From: Oscillospiraceae bacterium
GTDB taxonomy: Bacteria; Bacillota; Clostridia; Oscillospirales; Ruminococcaceae
Length of the DNA stretch: 14,994 nt
Assembly: GCA_900768735.1 (NCBI GenBank)
Contig: CAAGDZ010000096.1
Span: 1 to 14,994, forward strand
Direction: 5' to 3'
A program made the position numbers and the translations under genes. Within the stretch, counting starts at the first letter, position 1. Each line of letters opens with the position of its first letter. This document shows, one piece after another, positions 6,718 through 14,201 of this stretch. The notes under the pieces are model-generated. The model was not told the origin of the DNA. It saw nothing but the letters and a program-made list of their open reading frames with translations, and did not search any database.

Positions 6718-6766
6718 TCCGCTTTGCGGATTGATAGCAGACCTGCCCGGAGGTTTTGAGCAGGTC
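6718..6766 (+). promoter_or_regulatory. Two hairpins in the fabH-fabK gap
   Basis: TCCGC-TTT-GCGGA (6718-6730) forms a five-pair stem with a three-base loop. It is followed by AGACCTGC (6739-6746) / GCAGGTCT (6760-6766 plus the preceding base pairing), an eight-pair stem with a 13-base loop. No T-run follows, so full termination is not expected; an RNA-processing or attenuation role is possible. The gap occupies the place where acpP lies in related operons. Confidence 0.45.
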
Positions 6767-6793
6767 TACCCGGACTGAAAGGAAACATAAGAT

Positions 6794-7720
6794 ATGACTA
6801 CAAAAATAACCGAGCTTCTTGGCGTAAAGTACCCTATTTTACAGGGCGGTATGGCGTGGATTGCCGAAAGCACACTCGCTTCTGCGGTATCTAATGCGGG
6901 CGGCGTAGGTCTTATCGCGGGCGGCTCTGCTCCGATTGATTATCTGCGCGACCAGATAAGACGCTGCAAGGAGCTGACGGACAAGCCGTTCGGCGTAAAC
7001 ATCATGCTGATGTCACCCAACGCCGAGGACTTAGCTCAGCTTGTAATCGACGAAAAGGTACCGGTTATCACAACCGGTGCGGGAAACCCCGGCAAATTTA
7101 TGGAGGGCTGGCTCGCGGCGGGTATCAAGGTTATCCCCGTAGTGCCGAGCGTAGCTCTTGCAAAGCGCATGGAGCGTGCGGGTGCTGTCGCTGTAGTTGC
7201 AGAGGGTACCGAGTCGGGCGGACACATCGGCGAAAACACCACCATGTGCCTTGTGCCGCAGGTAGTTGACGCGGTATCTATCCCCGTAATAGCGGCGGGC
7301 GGTATCGCAGACGGCAGAGGAATAGCGGCAAGCTTTATGCTCGGCGCAGAGGGCGTGCAGGTCGGCACAAGATTCCTCGCGGCGGAGGAGTGTCAGATAC
7401 ACCCCACCTACAAGCAGCTTGTCGTTGACGCAAAGGACACCGACAGCATAGTAACCGGCAGATATACCGGTCACCCCTGCCGCAACGTAAAGACAAAGTT
7501 CTCCAAAAAGCTTGCAAGCGGCGAGGCAAACGGCACTATAACCCCCGACGAGTTTGAGCAGATTACATTAGGCTCACTGAGAAAAGCGGTGCAGGACGGA
7601 AATCTTGAAGAAGGCTCGTTCCTTTGCGGCGCTATCGCGGGACTTGTAAAGAAGGTACAGCCCGCAAAGGAAATAATCGAGGAAATGTTCGGCGAGGCGG
7701 AAAAGCTTCTGTCAAAATAA
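6794..7720 (+). CDS. fabK: Enoyl-ACP reductase II (FMN-dependent)
   Basis: A 308-residue TIM-barrel flavoprotein of the FabK/2-nitropropane dioxygenase family. It reduces trans-2-enoyl-ACP to acyl-ACP, the last step of each elongation round, using FMN and NAD(P)H. Seen: N-terminal YPILQGGM (13-20); the flavin loop around GGVGLIAGG (36-44); catalytic H144 in GTESGGHIGE; AAGGIADGRG (167-176) and GAEGVQVGTRFLA (184-196), which bind the FMN phosphate. Length matches FabK rather than nitronate monooxygenases, and the FASII setting supports the call. A GAAAGGA ribosome site precedes it. FabK proteins are known to be insensitive to triclosan; no fabI is seen here. Confidence 0.95.
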   Translation: MTTKITELLGVKYPILQGGMAWIAESTLASAVSNAGGVGLIAGGSAPIDYLRDQIRRCKELTDKPFGVNIMLMSPNAEDLAQLVIDEKVPVITTGAGNPGKFMEGWLAAGIKVIPVVPSVALAKRMERAGAVAVVAEGTESGGHIGENTTMCLVPQVVDAVSIPVIAAGGIADGRGIAASFMLGAEGVQVGTRFLAAEECQIHPTYKQLVVDAKDTDSIVTGRYTGHPCRNVKTKFSKKLASGEANGTITPDEFEQITLGSLRKAVQDGNLEEGSFLCGAIAGLVKKVQPAKEIIEEMFGEAEKLLSK

Positions 7721-7738
7721 TCTGAAAGGAAAATTTTT

Positions 7739-8473
7739 ATGGCTACAGCAATAATCACAGGCTCGGCGCGCGGAATAGGCGCGGCGATTGCACTCCGTCT
7801 TGCAAAGGACGGCTACGACATCGCGCTAAACGACATCAGCGAGGCGATGTTTGAAAACAACGACATCATGGATAAGATTACGGCACTCGGCGTAAAGTGT
7901 CAGAAGTACATAGCCGATGTATCAAAGCACGAGGCGTGCGAGGCTATGGTAAAGCAGATAAAGGCCGACTTCGGCAGCATAGACGTGCTGGTAAACAATG
8001 CGGGTATCACGCGTGACGGTCTGCTTGCACGCATGAGCGAGGACAACTACGACCTCGTTATCGCGGTAAATCAGAAGAGCGTATTCAATATGACAAAGTT
8101 CGCAGGCGCTGTTATGATGAAGCAGAGAAGCGGCAAGATAATAAATCTTTCCTCGGTAGCTGGTCTTTACGGAAACGCGGGTCAGATGAACTATTCTGCG
8201 TCAAAGGCGGCTATCATCGGCATGACAAAGACCACCGCAAAGGAGCTCGGCTCGCGCGGCATCACCTGCAACGCGGTAGCTCCCGGCTTTATACAGACCC
8301 CCATGACCGACGCGCTTTCCGACGAGGCAAAGCAGGCTATACTCGGCATGATTGCGATGAAGAGATACGGACAGGTTGATGAAATAGCGGGCGTTGTTTC
8401 GTTCCTTGCGTCAAAGGACGCAAGCTATGTGACCGGACAGGTCATCGAAATCAGCGGCGGCTTATCAATGTAA
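7739..8473 (+). CDS. fabG: 3-oxoacyl-ACP reductase
   Basis: A 244-residue classical short-chain dehydrogenase reducing beta-ketoacyl-ACP to (R)-beta-hydroxyacyl-ACP with NADPH. It has the cofactor motif TGSARGIG (7-14), NNAG (86-89), N111, catalytic S139 in NLSSVAG, and Y152/K156 in YSASK. The C-terminus ends with YVTGQVIEISGG, as in true FabG proteins. The gene begins 18 bases after fabK with a GAAAGGA ribosome site. In related operons fabD lies between these two genes; here nothing remains of it. Confidence 0.96.
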   Translation: MATAIITGSARGIGAAIALRLAKDGYDIALNDISEAMFENNDIMDKITALGVKCQKYIADVSKHEACEAMVKQIKADFGSIDVLVNNAGITRDGLLARMSEDNYDLVIAVNQKSVFNMTKFAGAVMMKQRSGKIINLSSVAGLYGNAGQMNYSASKAAIIGMTKTTAKELGSRGITCNAVAPGFIQTPMTDALSDEAKQAILGMIAMKRYGQVDEIAGVVSFLASKDASYVTGQVIEISGGLSM

Positions 8474-8494
8474 TATACGAAAGGAATTGACATA

Positions 8495-9730
8495 ATGAGC
8501 AGAGTAGTTATCACAGGACTTGGCGTAGTCAGCCCCATCGGAAACACGGTAGATGAGTTCTGGCAGAGCCTTGTGGACGGAAAGCACGGCTTTACTCTTG
8601 AGCAGTGGTTTCCGGGACAGAGCGAGGAGCTTAATGTAAAGGCGTCGGTAAAAGACTTTTCGGCGGAAGAATATTTTGATAAAAAAGAGCTGCGCCGTAC
8701 CGACATACTCACCCAGTTTGCAGTATATGCGTCCATGAAGGCGCTTGACGACGCGGGTACGGACTTTAAGGATGTTGACCCCTACAGATGCGGCGTAATC
8801 ATCGGCTCGGGTATCGGCGGTATGGAGACTACGCAGGAGGAAATGCTCGCATACCACAACAAGGGCAACAAGCGCGTATCGGTATTTACTATCCCTAAGA
8901 TGATAGGCAACATGGCGGCGGGTACAGTCGCTATAAGAACCGGCTTTAAGGGCATAAACTACTGCACCGTATCGGCATGTGCAAGCGGCACCCACGCAAT
9001 CGGCGAGGCGTTTCACGCGATAAAGCACGGCTATATGGACGTGGCTATTACGGGCGGTACGGAAAAATGCTCAATCGGCTTTGCCTATGCGGGCTTTAAC
9101 AATATGCACGCTATCACAAAGTCCACCGATGTAGACAGAGCGAGCGTACCCTTTGACGCAGAGAGAAGCGGCTTTGTACTCGGCGACGGCTGCGGCGTTG
9201 TCGTACTTGAAGAATATGAGCACGCAAAGGCAAGAGGCGCGAAGATTTACGCCGAAATCGTCGGATACGGCGCGACCTGCGACGCATATCACGAGACCAG
9301 CCCCGACCCCGAGGGCAAGGGCGGCGCAAAGGCTATGGAGCTTGCGGTCAAGGAATCGGGTCTGCCGCTTGAAAGCTTTAACTATGTAAACGCACACGGC
9401 ACAAGCACACCGATAAACGACAAGACCGAGACGGCGGCTATAAAGCTTGTATTCGGTGAGCACGCAAAGGAAATGGCTATAAATTCCACCAAGTCCATGA
9501 CCGGACACCTGCTCGGTGCGGCAGGCGGCGTGGAAACTGTTGCCACAGCTTTGCAGATAAAGAACGAAACGGTACACCGTACCTTAGGCTATAAGGTGCC
9601 CGACCCCGAGTGCGACCTCGACTATGTAACAGAGGGAACAAGAAAGATGAAGATTACGGGTGCGCTCAGCAACTCGCTCGGATTCGGCGGTCACAACGCT
9701 TGTATCGCTCTTGCGCCGGTTACCGACTGA
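8495..9730 (+). CDS. fabF: Beta-ketoacyl-ACP synthase II
   Basis: A 411-residue elongating condensing enzyme joining acyl-ACP to malonyl-ACP. The Cys-His-His triad is intact: C162 in SACASGTH, H301 in NAHGTSTP and H338 in MTGHLLGAAG, with conserved K333. The C-terminal NSLGFGGHNA (393-402) is present. No second condensing enzyme (FabB) appears in the cluster, so this one would serve all elongation steps encoded here. The start is supported by GAAAGGA and a 21-base gap from fabG. Confidence 0.97.
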   Translation: MSRVVITGLGVVSPIGNTVDEFWQSLVDGKHGFTLEQWFPGQSEELNVKASVKDFSAEEYFDKKELRRTDILTQFAVYASMKALDDAGTDFKDVDPYRCGVIIGSGIGGMETTQEEMLAYHNKGNKRVSVFTIPKMIGNMAAGTVAIRTGFKGINYCTVSACASGTHAIGEAFHAIKHGYMDVAITGGTEKCSIGFAYAGFNNMHAITKSTDVDRASVPFDAERSGFVLGDGCGVVVLEEYEHAKARGAKIYAEIVGYGATCDAYHETSPDPEGKGGAKAMELAVKESGLPLESFNYVNAHGTSTPINDKTETAAIKLVFGEHAKEMAINSTKSMTGHLLGAAGGVETVATALQIKNETVHRTLGYKVPDPECDLDYVTEGTRKMKITGALSNSLGFGGHNACIALAPVTD

Positions 9731-9759
9731 GAGTATCACAGGGAAGGAACATAATAAGT

Positions 9760-10227
9760 ATGCAGTTTGAAAAAAATGAGCTTATCGACGCCGTAAAAGA
9801 GCTTATCGGCGTGATGAAGGACAGCGGTCTTGATTATATCAGCGTAAAGAATGACAAGTTTGAGGTAGAGCTGGGACAGAAAAATCCCCCGCCGCGCCCC
9901 ATACCCCCTATGACTATGCCTTTGCCCGCAGGCTTTGCACCCGCTCCCGCGCCGGCACAGGGCGAAGCTGCACCCGCGGTTGCTCCGGCAAACACAAAGA
10001 GCATAACAAGCCCTATCGTCGGCACGTTCTACAGCGCGCCGTCGCCGACAAAGCCGCCTTTTGTAAAGGTAGGCGACAAGGTAAACGAGGGTGACGTTGT
10101 CTGCATAGTCGAGAGCATGAAGGTTATGAACGAGATACAGGCGGATATATCCGGCGTGGTAAAGGAAATCGCCGCGTCAGACGGCGAGGCTGTCGAATTT
10201 GGCCAGCCGCTTATCATACTCGAATAA
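9760..10227 (+). CDS. accB: Biotin carboxyl carrier protein of acetyl-CoA carboxylase
   Basis: A 155-residue carrier that shuttles carboxybiotin between AccC and the AccA/AccD transferase. The N-terminal helix (1-40) is followed by a Pro/Ala-rich flexible linker (about 43-77) and then a biotinyl domain with SPIVGTFY (84-91) and the modification site VESMKVMNEI, where K121 is biotinylated. The ATG at 9760 follows GGGAAGGAA and matches the usual start (MQFEKNELIDAVKEL); the frame stays open further upstream only because it overlaps fabF. It begins 29 bases after fabF. Confidence 0.96.
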   Translation: MQFEKNELIDAVKELIGVMKDSGLDYISVKNDKFEVELGQKNPPPRPIPPMTMPLPAGFAPAPAPAQGEAAPAVAPANTKSITSPIVGTFYSAPSPTKPPFVKVGDKVNEGDVVCIVESMKVMNEIQADISGVVKEIAASDGEAVEFGQPLIILE

Positions 10228-10263
10228 GCCACTTGAATAAATTATTTTAGAGAGGAAAAAACA

Positions 10264-10701
10264 ATGGCTGAAGCTCCTTTAATGAATAAAGAACAGATTA
10301 TGGAAATAATCCCGCACCGCGACCCGTTTCTGCTGATTGATACAATCGAGGAGATGGAGCCGGGTCAGCGCGTGGTTGCTACAAAGTATATGAGCGAGGA
10401 CGAGTTCTGGTTTAAGGGACATTTCCCCGATTATCCCGTAGTGCCGGGTGTGCTTATGCTTGAGATGCTCGCACAGGCGGGCGCGGTAGCTATGCTCGCA
10501 CTCCCCGAAAATAAGGGCAAAATCGGCTTTTTCGGCGGGGTAAAGGAGGCAAAGTTCCGCAGACAGGTAGTACCGGGAGATTTACTTCGTCTTGAAGTTG
10601 AAATCATCAAGGTAAAAGGCCCTATCGGCGTAGGAAAGGCGCTTGCCACGGTAAACGGCGAAAAGGCGGTATCCGCCGAGATTACTTTTGCGATAAAGTA
10701 A
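10264..10701 (+). CDS. fabZ: 3-hydroxyacyl-ACP dehydratase
   Basis: A 145-residue hot-dog-fold dehydratase forming trans-2-enoyl-ACP from beta-hydroxyacyl-ACP. Seen are IPHRDPFLLID (16-26), the catalytic H53 in KGHFPDYPVVPG and catalytic E67 in MLEMLAQAG. It is normal in length and lacks the active-site helix features that would mark FabA. No FabA or FabM isomerase accompanies it, so unsaturated fatty-acid synthesis is not accounted for by this cluster unless FabZ is bifunctional (as in FabN of enterococci) or another locus helps. Ribosome site AGAGAGG is well placed. Confidence 0.96.
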   Translation: MAEAPLMNKEQIMEIIPHRDPFLLIDTIEEMEPGQRVVATKYMSEDEFWFKGHFPDYPVVPGVLMLEMLAQAGAVAMLALPENKGKIGFFGGVKEAKFRRQVVPGDLLRLEVEIIKVKGPIGVGKALATVNGEKAVSAEITFAIK

Positions 10702-10716
10702 TTATACTATCACTAT

Positions 10717-10734
10717 CCCCGCCGCAAGGCAGGG
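10717..10734 (+). promoter_or_regulatory. Small GNRA-loop hairpin in the fabZ-accC gap
   Basis: CCC-C-GCC (10717-10723), loop GCAA, then GGC-A-GGG (10728-10734): six G-C pairs with one C/A mismatch, capped by a GNRA tetraloop. No T-run follows. It is a possible mRNA stability element just before the accC ribosome site GGAAGG. Confidence 0.35.
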
Positions 10735-10751
10735 AATCGGAAGGTTAATTT

Positions 10752-12095
10752 ATGTTCAGTAAAATTTTAATCGCCAACAGAGGAGAAATTGCGATAAGAA
10801 TAATCCGCGCCTGCCGCGAGCTCGGCATAAAGACGGTTGCGGTATATTCTACCGCCGATAAGACCGCGCTGCACGCGCAGATTGCCGACGAGGCGGTCTG
10901 CATAGGCCCTGCCGCGTCAAAGGACAGCTATCTCAATTCAAAGGCGCTTTTAGCGGCGTGCGAGGTCACAGGCGCACAGGCGATACACCCCGGCTTCGGC
11001 TTTTTGTCGGAGAACAGCCACTTTGTCCGCCTTTGCGACAAGTGCGGAATAAAGTTTATCGGTCCGGGCGCTGACGCCATGGACGCGATGGGTGACAAGG
11101 CGAATGCGAAAAAGACCATGATAGAGGCGGGAGTGCCGGTAGTACCCGGCTCTGACGGTGTAGTCGAGGATATAGAGCAGGCGAGGGAAATCGCCGACAA
11201 AATCGGCTATCCTATTATGGTAAAGGCATCTGCCGGCGGCGGCGGACGCGGCATAAGACTGGTCGCAAGCCCCGACGAGCTTGAGGCGGCTATGACAGCG
11301 GCAAAGCAGGAGGCCAAGCAATTTTTCGCAAACGACGACATATATATTGAAAAGTTTATCGTAAACCCGCGCCATGTAGAAATTCAGCTTCTCGCAGACG
11401 AGCACGGAAACGTGATATACCTCGGCGAGCGCGACTGTTCGCTCCAAAGACGTAATCAGAAGGTGCTTGAGGAAAGTCCCAGTCCCGTCATGACCGAGGA
11501 TTTGCGAAAGCGCATGGGCGAGGCGGCAGTCCGCGCGGCAAAGGCGTGCGGCTATTCAAACGCGGGCACGGTAGAGTTCCTTGTTGACAAGGATCTTAAC
11601 TTCTACTTTATGGAGATGAACGCGCGTATACAGGTAGAGCACCCCGTAACCGAGATGGTGACCGGTGTAGACCTTGTGCAGGCACAGATAAAGATTGCGG
11701 CGGGTATGCCGCTTGAATACACGCAGGACTATATAAGGCTCACGGGTCACGTTATCGAATGCCGCATAAATGCGGAGGAGCCGAAAAACAACTTCAGACC
11801 CTGTCCCGGAAAAATTAAGTCCATACATATGCCCGGCGGCTTCGGCGTACGGATTGACACCGCGGTATATCAGGGCTATGAGATACCCCCGTACTATGAC
11901 AGCATGATAGCAAAGGTGCTGGTACGCGGCAGAAACAGGAAAGAGGCTATCCAGAAGATGAAGGTTGCGCTCTCCGAGTTTCTGATTGAGGGAATAAACA
12001 CAAACATCGATTTTCAGCTCAACCTGCTCCGTGACGAGGACGTAGAGAGCGGAAACGTGGATATAGGCTTTTTGAATCGTAAGGACCTTACGTGA
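10752..12095 (+). CDS. accC: Acetyl-CoA carboxylase, biotin carboxylase subunit
   Basis: A 447-residue ATP-grasp enzyme that carboxylates AccB-biotin with bicarbonate and ATP. The N-terminal ILIANRGEIAIRIIRA (5-20) begins the first domain; the glycine-rich ATP lid ASAGGGGRGIR lies at 159-169; ERDCSLQRRNQKVLEESPSP spans 226-245 with K238; E288 and N290 in MEMNARIQVEH coordinate metal, and R292 stabilises the reaction. The C-terminal domain is complete. Residues past 435 are short, so it is the single-domain subunit, not pyruvate or propionyl-CoA carboxylase, as the neighbours also indicate. Confidence 0.97.
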   Translation: MFSKILIANRGEIAIRIIRACRELGIKTVAVYSTADKTALHAQIADEAVCIGPAASKDSYLNSKALLAACEVTGAQAIHPGFGFLSENSHFVRLCDKCGIKFIGPGADAMDAMGDKANAKKTMIEAGVPVVPGSDGVVEDIEQAREIADKIGYPIMVKASAGGGGRGIRLVASPDELEAAMTAAKQEAKQFFANDDIYIEKFIVNPRHVEIQLLADEHGNVIYLGERDCSLQRRNQKVLEESPSPVMTEDLRKRMGEAAVRAAKACGYSNAGTVEFLVDKDLNFYFMEMNARIQVEHPVTEMVTGVDLVQAQIKIAAGMPLEYTQDYIRLTGHVIECRINAEEPKNNFRPCPGKIKSIHMPGGFGVRIDTAVYQGYEIPPYYDSMIAKVLVRGRNRKEAIQKMKVALSEFLIEGINTNIDFQLNLLRDEDVESGNVDIGFLNRKDLT

Positions 12096-12126
12096 TTTAA
12101 AAAAAGGTTATTACAGAAAAAGATAG

Positions 12127-12200
12127 GCTTCGCAAAATCCGAGAAGTGCAGGAGGACGCAGCAATCTGTCGTCAGACGGCGCTTTAGAGATTTTCGAGGT
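12127..12200 (+). promoter_or_regulatory. Structured leader upstream of accD
   Basis: Three nested stems can be drawn in the 129-base accC-accD gap. The outer stem is GCTTCG + AAAATC (12127-12139, one bulged C) with GATTTT + CGAGGT (12189-12200), twelve pairs including two G-U. A middle stem GAAGTGC (12043-offset positions 12143-12149) pairs with GCGCTTT (12179-12185). An inner hairpin is TCTG (12165-12168) / CAGA (12173-12176) with loop TCGT. The accD ribosome site GGCGG lies 10 bases past the outer stem. This is a hand fold, not a computed one; no known riboswitch class is recognised. Confidence 0.42.
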
Positions 12201-12224
12201 GGTCAAAAAAGGCGGTGCTTTTAA

Positions 12225-13115
12225 TTGTTAGAGGATTTGTTTAAAACGGTAAAGGACCGTTTTAACGCGGAAAATGCAGGGCAGGAGCAGGCAAAGACCC
12301 CTGAGATACCGAAGGACTTACTGTTCAAGTGTCCGCGCTGTCAGAGCGTATTTTATATGGACGAGTTTGAAAAGCGCAGAAAGACCTGTCCGACCTGTAA
12401 TTATCATGCGCGGCTTTCCTGGCGCGAGCGCCTTGAAATAACCGCGGACAAGGACAGCTTTGTCCAGTTTGACGAGAACATGACCTCGCAAAATCCGATA
12501 GGCTTTCCCGATTATGATAAGAAGATTAAGAGCCTGCAGGAGAAAAACGGAATAAAGGACGCCATAGTTACCGGCGTATGCACTATACGCGGCTACCGCG
12601 CGGTGCTTGGCATAATGGACTCAAACTTTATGATGGCTAGCATGGGCAGCGTAGTCGGCGAAAAGATTGCGCGTGCGTTTGAGTACGCAACCGAAAACAA
12701 GCTGCCGGTGATACTGTTCACCGCATCGGGCGGAGCAAGAATGCAGGAGGGTATAATCTCCCTAATGCAGATGGCAAAGACCTCGGGCGCGGCGAAGCGT
12801 CACAGCGACGCGGGCGGACTGTACATCACGGTGCTGACCGACCCGACGACGGGCGGCGTGACTGCATCGTTTGCAAGTCTGGGAGATATAATCCTTGCCG
12901 AGCCGAAGGTGCTTGTCGGCTTTGCGGGCAGGAGAGTAATACAGGACACGATAAAGCAGAAGCTGCCGGACGATTTTCAGACGGCGGAGTTCTTATTGGA
13001 GAGCGGCTTTGTGGACGCTATTGTAGACCGCAAGTCGATGAGAAAGTCGCTGTCTAATATCCTGCGACTTCACAATTACAAAAAGGTTGACGCCGTTGCA
13101 TGGCAGCACGGCTGA
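12225..13115 (+). CDS. accD: Acetyl-CoA carboxylase carboxyltransferase subunit beta
   Basis: A 296-residue crotonase-fold subunit which, with AccA, transfers the carboxyl group from AccB-carboxybiotin to acetyl-CoA, giving malonyl-CoA. An N-terminal four-cysteine zinc ribbon is clear: C36-X2-C39 and C55-X2-C58. The catalytic core shows TASGGARMQEG (166-176), DPTTGGVTASFASLGD (206-221) and the GFAGRRVIQDT segment (232-242). The start is a TTG, because TAA is directly upstream in frame and no ATG occurs before the zinc ribbon; the resulting MLEDLFK matches the family's usual N-terminus. The ribosome site is GGCGGTG, weaker than that of its neighbours. TTG start plus weak site suggests lower or regulated translation. 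Confidence 0.95.
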   Translation: MLEDLFKTVKDRFNAENAGQEQAKTPEIPKDLLFKCPRCQSVFYMDEFEKRRKTCPTCNYHARLSWRERLEITADKDSFVQFDENMTSQNPIGFPDYDKKIKSLQEKNGIKDAIVTGVCTIRGYRAVLGIMDSNFMMASMGSVVGEKIARAFEYATENKLPVILFTASGGARMQEGIISLMQMAKTSGAAKRHSDAGGLYITVLTDPTTGGVTASFASLGDIILAEPKVLVGFAGRRVIQDTIKQKLPDDFQTAEFLLESGFVDAIVDRKSMRKSLSNILRLHNYKKVDAVAWQHG

Positions 13116-13118
13116 TAT

Positions 13119-13142
13119 GTTGCAAAATTTTGATTTTGCAAC
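13119..13142. promoter_or_regulatory. Perfect 10-bp hairpin between accD and accA
   Basis: GTTGCAAAAT (13119-13128) pairs exactly with ATTTTGCAAC (13133-13142) over a TTTG loop. It begins three bases after the accD stop and is followed by AGAGCC, with no T-run, so it is not a standard terminator on either strand. It may separate or stabilise the accD and accA portions of the message, or be a DNA-level dyad. Confidence 0.55.
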
Positions 13143-13174
13143 AGAGCCAAGTATAACTGGAAGGAAGATTGTAA

Positions 13175-13981
13175 ATGTCAAATCTGTCCGCAACACAGCG
13201 GCTTGAAATAATCAGAGAGAAAAACCGCCCGACGGTAAATGATTATATCCCTGCGATATTCCACCATTTCACCGAGTTTCACGGCGATCGCCACTACGGC
13301 GACGACGCGGCAATCATGGCGGGTATAGCGACGCTCAACAGCGTACCCGTGACCGTAATCGCGCAGGTAAAGGGCAGGAACCTTGATGAAAACAAGAAAT
13401 CCAACTTTTCGATGCCGCACCCCGAGGGCTACAGAAAGGCGCTCAGGCTTGCATATCAGGCGGAAAAGTTCCACCGTCCGGTTATCTGCTTTGTTGATAC
13501 ACCCGGCGCGTTCTGCGGTGTAGAGGCGGAGAAAAGGGGACAGGGCGAGGCAATCGCTAAAAACATAGCCGAGTTTATGACGCTGAAAACTCCGGTAATA
13601 TCGGTGGTGCTCGGCGAGGGCGGAAGCGGCGGCGCGCTTGCGCTTGCGGTATGCGACGAGCTTGCCATGCTCGAGAATGCGCTCTACTCGGTAATTTCGC
13701 CGCGCGGCTTTGCATCCATACTCTGGAAGGATCCGTCGAGAGAAAAAGAGGCGGCTGACCTTATGAAGATAACCGCCGAGGACTTACAGCGCTTCGGCGT
13801 GTGCGACAAGATAATAGCCGAGCCTGTCGGCGGCGCGCACAACGACCCGAATCTCACCGCGGACAACATATCCGAATATCTTATGGATGCGGTGGCAAGG
13901 CTCTCCGCGCTGGACACGGACACCCTGCTTGAAAAGCGCTATCAGAAGTTCCGCAAGATAGGTGTATTCAGCGAGGGCTGA
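13175..13981 (+). CDS. accA: Acetyl-CoA carboxylase carboxyltransferase subunit alpha
   Basis: A 268-residue crotonase-fold partner of AccD. Visible signatures: HGDRHYGDDAAIMAG (36-50), VDTPGAFCGVEAEKRGQGEAIA around 107-128, and LGEGGSGGALAL around 146-157, which form the oxyanion and biotin-site loops. It starts at the conserved SATQRLEIIREKNRPT segment and so has a shorter N-terminus than the roughly 319-residue E. coli protein; short AccA forms are known in low-GC Firmicutes, so this is not a truncation. Ribosome site GGAAGGA precedes the ATG. It is the last gene of the rightward FASII unit. Confidence 0.95.
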   Translation: MSNLSATQRLEIIREKNRPTVNDYIPAIFHHFTEFHGDRHYGDDAAIMAGIATLNSVPVTVIAQVKGRNLDENKKSNFSMPHPEGYRKALRLAYQAEKFHRPVICFVDTPGAFCGVEAEKRGQGEAIAKNIAEFMTLKTPVISVVLGEGGSGGALALAVCDELAMLENALYSVISPRGFASILWKDPSREKEAADLMKITAEDLQRFGVCDKIIAEPVGGAHNDPNLTADNISEYLMDAVARLSALDTDTLLEKRYQKFRKIGVFSEG

Positions 13982-14027
13982 GCGGAAAAGGGTGAATGTC
14001 CGTAATTTCCGGCTTTGCAATGCAGAC

Positions 14028-14055
14028 AGCACATAGTGATTAGCTAATATGTGCT
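14028..14055 (+). terminator. Possible terminator after accA
   Basis: AGCACATA (14028-14035) and TATGTGCT (14048-14055) form a perfect eight-pair stem around a 12-base loop containing TTAGCTAA, followed by TATTGTTGT. The stem is AT-rich and the T-tract is interrupted, so termination would be weak. A second six-pair dyad TTCAGA (14092-14097) / TCTGAA (14108-14113) encloses seven T residues. Either could partly insulate acpP from the operon. Confidence 0.4.
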
Positions 14056-14129
14056 TATTGTTGTGCAAAGTGATGAAATACAGGCGCAAAATTCAGACAT
14101 TTTTTTATCTGAAATATAGCAAATCATAC

Positions 14130-14158
14130 TTGATTATTTCGGCATAATGCCGTATAAT
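14130..14158 (+). promoter_or_regulatory. Sigma-A promoter of acpP
   Basis: TTGATT (14130-14135) and a perfect TATAAT (14153-14158) are separated by exactly 17 bases. The predicted start near 14165 gives a short leader of about 37 bases with a GGAGG ribosome site at 14189-14193. This is the cleanest promoter in the window and fits the very high demand for ACP. Confidence 0.8.
14140..14152. promoter_or_regulatory. Operator-like dyad in the acpP promoter spacer
   Basis: CGGCA-TAA-TGCCG is a perfect inverted repeat with five-base arms. It fills the 3' part of the spacer and abuts the -10 hexamer. A protein bound here would block RNA polymerase. It is upstream of the start, so it is not an RNA hairpin. 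No regulator gene is nearby. Confidence 0.45.
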
Positions 14159-14201
14159 ATTAAGAAAGAAAATTCTTTTAAACACCACGGAGGAAATTCA
14201 A

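Noticed and set aside
9610..9759. In-frame upstream extension of accB overlapping fabF.
   Set aside because: The extension has no conservation value, overlaps fabF, and the ATG at 9760 has a good ribosome site and the usual accB N-terminus.
14128..14140. Possible FabT-like box (TTGATTAT) at the acpP promoter.
   Set aside because: Only half of the known palindrome is present and it coincides with the -35 hexamer, so chance is a better explanation.
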